Under the pieces are notes generated by a model. That model was not told the DNA's origin, ran no database searches, and worked only from the letters and a program-made list of their open reading frames with translations. A DNA stretch of 16,108 nt from Haloarcula nitratireducens. GTDB lineage: Archaea; Halobacteriota; Halobacteria; Halobacteriales; Haloarculaceae. A program made the position numbers and the translations under genes. Location of the stretch: NCBI RefSeq assembly GCF_019599505.1, contig NZ_RKLT01000044.1, positions 1-16,108 on the forward strand, given 5' to 3'. Within the stretch, counting starts at the first letter, position 1. Every line of letters starts with the position of its first letter. Below are positions 11,454-16,108 of the stretch, piece after piece.

Positions 11454-14192
11454 ATGGACGAACACCCGATTCAAACGCCGTGGGCGAAATCGTCTGATGA
11501 AATCGTAGCGCATTACGATGTTTCTGTAAACGAAGGGCTGAGCGAGGACGAAGCCAAAACGCGGCGCGAGCGGGTCGGCCCGAATGCGTTGCGAAAGGGG
11601 GAACAGCGGGGTTGGTGGAGAGTTCTGGCGGACCAGTTCAGGAGCTTCATCGTCCTATTGCTGGCGGTGGCGGGAGTGGCAGCCTTCGTACTGAACGAGA
11701 ACGTCGAGGGTGTCGCCATCTTCGTCGTGCTCCTCATCAATGGGCTCATCGGGTTCGTCACCGAGATGCGGGCCATCAAGTCGATGGAGGGGCTCCAAGA
11801 GATGACGGAGATCGAGGCTCGCGTTCGTCGGGAGGGGGAGGTCGAGGAGGTGTCTGCCGAAGATCTAGTACCAAGAGACATCGTGCTCCTCAACGCCGGA
11901 AACGTTGTTCCGGCCGACCTTCGAGTGATCGAGCCCTCTAAGCTCCAAGCCGACGAATCGGCGCTCACCGGCGAGTCCGTTCCCGTCGGAAAGACGAGCG
12001 ACGTCCCCGAGGAAGACGTGCCCCTCGCCGAGCGAGAGAACATGCTTTACAAGGGGACGAGCGTGACGCGGGGGACTGCGGAAACGGTCGTCGTGTCCAC
12101 GGGGATGGACACGGAACTGGGCAGGATCTCGGCGTCGCTGCAGGGAGAAGCCGAGGAGAAGACGCCGCTCCAGCAGAAGTTGGACGAACTCGGGCGGAAG
12201 CTCGTTCCGTTCCTGCTCGTCGTGGCCGCGATCGTCTTCGTCTCGGGATGGCTCAGGGGCCAGGATCTGTACCTGATGGTCGAGACGGCCATCGCACTGG
12301 CCATCGCGACCGTCCCGGAAGGGCTTCCGGTCGTCGCCACGCTCGTACTCGCGCGCGGGATGTGGCGGATGGCGGATCGCAACGCCCTGATCAACAACCT
12401 CGCCTCCGTCGAGACGCTGGGCTCGACGAACATCATCTGTACCGACAAGACGGGCACGCTGACAGAGAACAAGATGACCGTCAGCGAGTACGAGCTGGCC
12501 AGCGGCTCGGTTGCCGTCACCGGAACAGGCCTCGATACAGAGGGGGTGTTTCAGCAGAGTGATGAAGAGCGGGACGAGCCACGGGACCCTGTCCTGCAGG
12601 AAGCGCTGGAGGTGGGCGTTCTCTGTAACAATGCGTCAGTGACCGAGGAAGGGGGCGAGACGGCCGTGACGGGTGATCCGACGGAAGCTGCCCTCCTGAT
12701 ATCGGGATTGAAGGGCGGCATCGATCGGAACGAACTCCTCAAGTCGATGCCCGAAGCTCGCGAGGTGTCCTTCGACCCGTCTGTTAAGATGATGGCGACC
12801 TACCACGAGCTGAACGGAAGCTATAAGCTCGCCGTGAAAGGTTCGCCGGAGGCGGTCGTCGAGTCGTCAACCCGGCTGGTAACGGGTGACGGCACCGAGT
12901 CTCTCTCGGACCACAATAAAGAAGAGTGGATTCAAAAGAGCGAGACCATGGCCGAAGACGGATTACGGGTCCTCGCGCTCGCCAGAAAGGACGTCGAAAG
13001 TACGGACGCCCCGCCGTACGAGGAGCTGTCGTTGCTCGGATTGGTCGCCATGATCGATCCGCCCCGAGAGGAGGTCAAGTCGACGATCGAGAACTGTCTG
13101 GATGCAGGGTTGCGGATCGTCATGGTGACCGGTGATCATCCGGGGACGGCCAAAAACATCGCCCGAAGCGTCGGGCTGATGGATTCGGATGACGATGAGG
13201 TCATCCAAGGAAGCGAACTTGACGACCCCGAGAACCTGTCCCGGGACGAGATGGAGCGGTTCGTGAACGCGTCGGTCTTCGCGCGGGTCGCTCCGGAGAA
13301 CAAGCTTGACCTGATCGGAATTCATCAGGCAGCCGGGTCGATCGTGGCCATGACCGGCGACGGGGTCAACGACGCGCCAGCGCTGAAGCGGGCCGACATC
13401 GGCGTTGCTATGGGTCAACGGGGAACGCAAGTGGCTCAGGAGGCGGCGGACATGATTCTCCGGGACGACAACTTCACGAGTATCTACCACGCCATCAGGG
13501 AAGGGCGGATCATATTCCGGAACATCCGGAAGTTCGTGCTGTATCTCATGTCTTGCAACCTCAGCGAACTGCTGGCCATTCTGATCGCAGCACTGCTTGG
13601 CTTTCCGCTGCCGTTGCTTCCCCTGCAGATCCTCTTTCTCAACGTCGTGACTGACATTTTCCCAGCGTTCGCATTGGGGGCGTGCGGAGGCAGTAAGGAA
13701 ATTATGAACACGCCACCGAGGGATCCCGACGAGCCGATCCTGACCCGCACGCACTGGACCGAACTAGGGCTGTACGGAACTATGATCGCAGTCGCGACTA
13801 TCGGCGCGTTCGTAATCGGGGGCAGCATGTACGCCGGCGGAATGGGGGCCGACGAGGTCGTCACCATGTCGTTCCTCACGCTGGCGTTCGCCCAGCTCTG
13901 GCACGTGTTCAACACGCGGGAACTCACGTCGGGCATCGTGCGCAACGAGGTCACCGAGAACGCGTACGTGTGGGGTGCACTCGGCCTGTCGGCCCTGCTG
14001 GTGGTCAGCACCCTCTACCTGCCGGGGGTTTCGCTGGCACTAAACACCGCCCCCATCGGTCTCGAAAGCTGGGTCGTCGTGCTCGGAATGAGCCTGCTCC
14101 CCCTGGCCACTGGACAGATCGTTCTGGAGTTTCGTCGCCGATTTGGCACGCCGAACCTGAGAACAAGGCTCGGAGATCTATCGTTCGACTGA
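11454..14192 (+). CDS. P-type cation-transporting ATPase (Ca2+-type, P2)
   Basis: The 912-residue protein pumps cations across the membrane using ATP. Domain order is standard: an N-terminal cation-ATPase domain (about 1-75), M1-M2, an actuator with T172-G-E-S175, M3-M4, the P domain with D331 in DKTGTLT, the N domain, the hinge T634-GDGVNDAP, then M5-M10. Ion-site residues fit the Ca2+/Mn2+ group: E289 in PEGLP (M4), N702 and E705 in NLSE (M5), N730, T733 and D734 in NVVTD (M6). These equal site II of the sarcoplasmic pump. The M8 acidic residue of site I appears to be replaced (FAQLWHVFN), which suggests one ion per cycle, as in PMCA/PMR1-type pumps. Na+ or Mn2+ cannot be excluded. ATG 11454 is chosen because the family's N-terminal domain starts right after it. 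Confidence 0.93.
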   Translation: MDEHPIQTPWAKSSDEIVAHYDVSVNEGLSEDEAKTRRERVGPNALRKGEQRGWWRVLADQFRSFIVLLLAVAGVAAFVLNENVEGVAIFVVLLINGLIGFVTEMRAIKSMEGLQEMTEIEARVRREGEVEEVSAEDLVPRDIVLLNAGNVVPADLRVIEPSKLQADESALTGESVPVGKTSDVPEEDVPLAERENMLYKGTSVTRGTAETVVVSTGMDTELGRISASLQGEAEEKTPLQQKLDELGRKLVPFLLVVAAIVFVSGWLRGQDLYLMVETAIALAIATVPEGLPVVATLVLARGMWRMADRNALINNLASVETLGSTNIICTDKTGTLTENKMTVSEYELASGSVAVTGTGLDTEGVFQQSDEERDEPRDPVLQEALEVGVLCNNASVTEEGGETAVTGDPTEAALLISGLKGGIDRNELLKSMPEAREVSFDPSVKMMATYHELNGSYKLAVKGSPEAVVESSTRLVTGDGTESLSDHNKEEWIQKSETMAEDGLRVLALARKDVESTDAPPYEELSLLGLVAMIDPPREEVKSTIENCLDAGLRIVMVTGDHPGTAKNIARSVGLMDSDDDEVIQGSELDDPENLSRDEMERFVNASVFARVAPENKLDLIGIHQAAGSIVAMTGDGVNDAPALKRADIGVAMGQRGTQVAQEAADMILRDDNFTSIYHAIREGRIIFRNIRKFVLYLMSCNLSELLAILIAALLGFPLPLLPLQILFLNVVTDIFPAFALGACGGSKEIMNTPPRDPDEPILTRTHWTELGLYGTMIAVATIGAFVIGGSMYAGGMGADEVVTMSFLTLAFAQLWHVFNTRELTSGIVRNEVTENAYVWGALGLSALLVVSTLYLPGVSLALNTAPIGLESWVVVLGMSLLPLATGQIVLEFRRRFGTPNLRTRLGDLSFD

Positions 14193-14206
14193 TTAGGAGC
14201 GATCAG

Positions 14207-15223
14207 TCAGCCGACGTTTCGCTCGTCGATCCGGGACCAGTTATCCAAGCCGACGCGGAGAGCGGCTTTGAGTGCGCCGAGAACGACGGGGCCGAAGAAC
14301 AGTCCCATAATCCCGAATGCGTACGCCCCGCCGAGGATACCGAGGAGGATGACGGCAGGATTGAGCTTCGCGTACCTGTCGACGGCGAACGGACGGAGAT
14401 AATCGTCAGTGAGCCCAACCACGATGACGCTGTAGACGAATAATCCGACAGCGAGTAGCGGTTCGTCCGTGAGATACAGGTAGACCACCGCCCCGCCCCA
14501 AACGGGAATCGCACCGACAAGCGGAACCATCGCGAGAACTATCATGACGGCCGTCCAGAACAACGTATTGGGAACGCCAGTAACGACGAGCCCCACTCCG
14601 GCGACAACCCCCTGGACGATAGCGACGAAGACGTGTCCGAAGAGAACGCCCCACATCACGTCGTTAATCTCGGTGTAGAGCTCGCGCTGGCTGTCCATCG
14701 GGAGAGGGACCGTTCGGTGGAGCCAGTTGACCAAGTCGTCACCGTCTTTGAGAAGGTAGTAGACGAGAAAGAGCGCTAACGCGACCCCGATGAGGTGGAA
14801 GGTGATTGTACCGAACGCTTGGGTCGACCGTTCGAATACGAGCGTTCCGATTTCCCGTCCTGAGCCAACAAGTTCGCCGGCGATGTCGACCTCTTGTCCG
14901 GTGAGTACCTCAATCCGGGATTCGATTACCTCAAGCTGCGCCGGGTCAGTGTCGAAGTTCTGGAGAATCCGGTCGGCACTACCCACGACGGTCGCGAGGA
15001 CGACTACGAACGGTGCGACGAATCCGGCAACCGCCAGGATTACGAGCGAGAGTGCGGCTACCATCGGCGATACGTACGCTTCGAGGCGGATCTGCAGTGG
15101 ATAGAGTACGTAGGTGAGGAGTACGGCACCGAGGACGTACTGGAGAAACGGCTGGATCAGCATGGTCGATAACACGAGGAGGGTGACGATGAGGGCGAGG
15201 ACAAACCCCTTGCTGAGGTTCAC
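14207..15223 (-). CDS. AI-2E family (PerM-like) membrane protein
   Basis: The product has about eight membrane helices: two or three at the N-terminus (KGFVLALIVTLLVLSTMLI, then QYVLGAVLLTYVLYPL), a soluble segment of about 85 residues, then a helical C-terminal half. Family marks are LVYYLLKDGDDLVNWL, GVVAGVGLVVTGVPN, LVGAIPVWGGAVVYLY and DYLRPFAVDRYAKLNPAVILLGILGG. Members have been linked to autoinducer-2 export or Na+/H+ antiport in bacteria; the haloarchaeal role is unknown. I choose GTG 15223 (MNLSKGF), giving 338 residues; a TTG at 15250 would add nine. A TATA-like ATGATATCG (about 15262-15270, minus strand) fits a start of transcription near 15240. The gene is convergent with the ATPase, with a 14-base gap between stop codons and room for no proper terminator. 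Confidence 0.88.
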   Translation of the reverse strand: MNLSKGFVLALIVTLLVLSTMLIQPFLQYVLGAVLLTYVLYPLQIRLEAYVSPMVAALSLVILAVAGFVAPFVVVLATVVGSADRILQNFDTDPAQLEVIESRIEVLTGQEVDIAGELVGSGREIGTLVFERSTQAFGTITFHLIGVALALFLVYYLLKDGDDLVNWLHRTVPLPMDSQRELYTEINDVMWGVLFGHVFVAIVQGVVAGVGLVVTGVPNTLFWTAVMIVLAMVPLVGAIPVWGGAVVYLYLTDEPLLAVGLFVYSVIVVGLTDDYLRPFAVDRYAKLNPAVILLGILGGAYAFGIMGLFFGPVVLGALKAALRVGLDNWSRIDERNVG

Positions 15224-15377
15224 AACTGCGAATTTGTCGAGCAACGGCAAAAAGATTCGATATCATACAGCTGTAGACCACTTTGACTGCCATCGACTGC
15301 CAAGGTTCTTCGGACCCCGATAAAAGCCGGTCGGCCACAGCCCCATGTATCCGTCTGTGCGTCCAACGAGATACCGT

Positions 15378-15667
15378 ATGCCCGAGAAGTCCTCTTTCAG
15401 TCAGAGGGATCCCAAAGTCGATCGGAGCTCGCGTCGTATCTCCATCGAGGCGCAGACAAACTCGATGCCGGTGGTGATATCACCCTGATCGCCGGCGAAC
15501 CATCAGTGACAATGACATCCCCTGCCCAACCGACATTCGAGGTGAAAGCCGAGCGCGAGGGACCGACCGATAGTTCTGGTGAGCTGAGTATCGAGTTCGA
15601 GTTCGAATGAACTGAAGATGGAGACGTCGGAAACGATGAAGGCGGTGGTGGGTTGGAAATCGAGTGA
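15378..15667 (+). pseudogene. Amphi-Trp domain gene broken by frameshift and nonsense
   Basis: From 15386 a frame encodes EVLFQSEGSQSRSELASYL, then RGADKLDAGGDITLIAGEP, TFEVKAEREGPTDSSGELSI and EFEFE, the typical haloarchaeal amphi-Trp protein. The start codon that belongs to it, ATG 15378 (MPE), is in another frame: one base seems lost in the codons for residues 3-4, where GAGGAA would be expected and GAGAA is seen. The frame then meets TGA at 15608, but continues after it in the same frame as TEDGDVGNDEGGGGLEIE to a second TGA at 15665-15667, matching the acidic Gly-rich tail of the family. TGA 15608 stands where the name-giving Trp (TGG) is expected. Two independent lesions make a pseudogene likely. 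A TATA-like GATAAAAG (15319-15326) remains upstream. Confidence 0.72.
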
Positions 15668-15940
15668 AGGCGGTCCTCTACGGTGACTGATATTCTGCGA
15701 TGGTAAATGCCGGGAATGGACATATGTCGGATAGAGTCAGTCTCTTGTCTCTAGTGTCGAGTGGCCCTCCCAGTTGGGTTTGACATCCACGGCAGACAGC
15801 GTGCACGGTGATGACTTGATCATTCTGCTAGTGTTATCGGATCGCTCTCGGAGGTTATCACCCGCGCTCTCTTCGAGCAACCCCAGCAGGGTACTGACAG
15901 ATGGGGACTATTTATCCTGTGCGGGTGAATTCTAGAACCC
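15668..15940. other. Spacer and promoter before the DUF389 gene
   Basis: No gene is visible. The right end carries a good TATA-like element, ACTATTTATC (15907-15916), about 29 bases before ATG 15941, typical of a leaderless haloarchaeal transcript. Confidence 0.5.
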
Positions 15941-16108
15941 ATGGCTCGGCTTGTTTTTGTGACTGTCCCAGCAGGAAAGCGGGACGCTGTTCTCGATGTT
16001 TTGGACGATGAAGGGATCAATTATACGCTCACTGATGAGACGAGCAACCGCGAATACACCTGTGCCGTTCATTTTCCGCTCCCGACGAATGCTGTTGAAC
16101 CCATTCTG
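15941..16108 (+). CDS. TIGR00341/DUF389 membrane protein, 5' part only
   Basis: The frame from ATG 15941 stays open to the window end and gives 56 residues. The sequence MARLVFVTVPAGKRDAVLDV, then DDEGINYTLTDETSNREYTC and FPLPTNAVEPIL, matches the soluble N-terminal domain of haloarchaeal TIGR00341/DUF389 proteins, in which a small alpha-beta domain precedes several membrane helices. Function of the family is unknown; transport has been suggested. Membrane helices would lie beyond the window. A TATA box 29 bases upstream and the lack of a ribosome-binding sequence support leaderless start at this ATG. Confidence 0.78.
   Translation, partial: MARLVFVTVPAGKRDAVLDVLDDEGINYTLTDETSNREYTCAVHFPLPTNAVEPIL

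Noticed and set aside
11219..11497. Plus-strand frame of 92 residues before the ATPase
   Set aside because: It overlaps the ATPase start in another frame, begins near promoter elements and has no coding bias.
12963..13754. Minus-strand frame of 263 residues opposite the P-type ATPase
   Set aside because: It lies antisense to the conserved hinge and ion-binding region of the ATPase and has no family features.
15608..15610. TGA read as selenocysteine or recoded
   Set aside because: Haloarchaea are not known to insert selenocysteine, no insertion element is seen, and the separate frameshift argues for gene decay.
1..16108. CRISPR array or integrase/attachment site
   Set aside because: No regularly spaced repeats and no tRNA or integrase gene were found on either strand.

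Overview
The window reads as chromosomal or large-replicon DNA of a haloarchaeon (class Halobacteria). Four things point there: strongly acidic proteins with GC-rich third codon positions; archaeal families (a TFS/RPB9-type zinc ribbon protein, an Lrp/AsnC regulator, a TrmB-type regulator, a HalOD1 domain protein, an amphi-Trp protein); TATA-like boxes about 26-32 bases before start codons, as expected of leaderless transcripts; and an IS6-type transposase remnant of haloarchaeal style. No rRNA, tRNA or CRISPR array was seen.

Layout. Positions 1-1210 are a worn accessory stretch: the end of a TumE-like protein, a tiny zinc-finger protein, and an IS6 transposase remnant on the minus strand that abuts the tail of a broken membrane protein gene. 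Positions 1281-2978 hold a TFS-like protein that lacks the usual acidic cleavage hairpin and a 386-residue protein of unknown function. Positions 3413-5504 are an arsenic region built from two convergent modules: arsR-arsM on the plus strand behind a double dyad operator, and a second arsR-like gene followed by an arsC/low-molecular-weight phosphatase gene on the minus strand. Positions 5650-8411 are regulatory: a small helical protein, an Lrp/AsnC regulator, a HalOD1 protein and a divergent TrmB-type regulator. Positions 9172-15250 are membrane transport: an SLC13/DASS permease with two cytoplasmic RCK_C-like domains, a divergent P-type (Ca2+-type) ATPase, and an AI-2E family membrane protein convergent with the ATPase. 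The right end holds a doubly broken amphi-Trp gene and the start of a TIGR00341/DUF389 membrane protein.

The most unusual feature lies between the HalOD1 gene (minus) and trmB (plus). Minus-strand RNA from about 7380 to 7309 would fold into a 12-pair helix with a 21-base loop, followed by a second hairpin and a U-run like an intrinsic terminator. A TATA-like box sits just where it should to start this RNA. The first helix contains a G-U pair on the minus strand that would be a C-A mismatch on the plus strand, so the fold favours minus-strand transcription. Twelve bases of the loop are exactly complementary to the trmB leader just before its ATG, including its GAGG ribosome-binding-like sequence. 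A second copy of the helix arm lies over the HalOD1 GTG start. This may be a small antisense RNA or a switchable leader joining two divergent regulatory genes. The structures and matches are visible in the sequence; transcription and function are inference.

How genes may work together: the ars modules would reduce arsenate, methylate arsenite and sense metalloid, but no arsenite efflux pump (acr3, arsB, arsA) lies between them or elsewhere in the window. The permease, ATPase and AI-2E genes look like separate transcription units rather than one operon.
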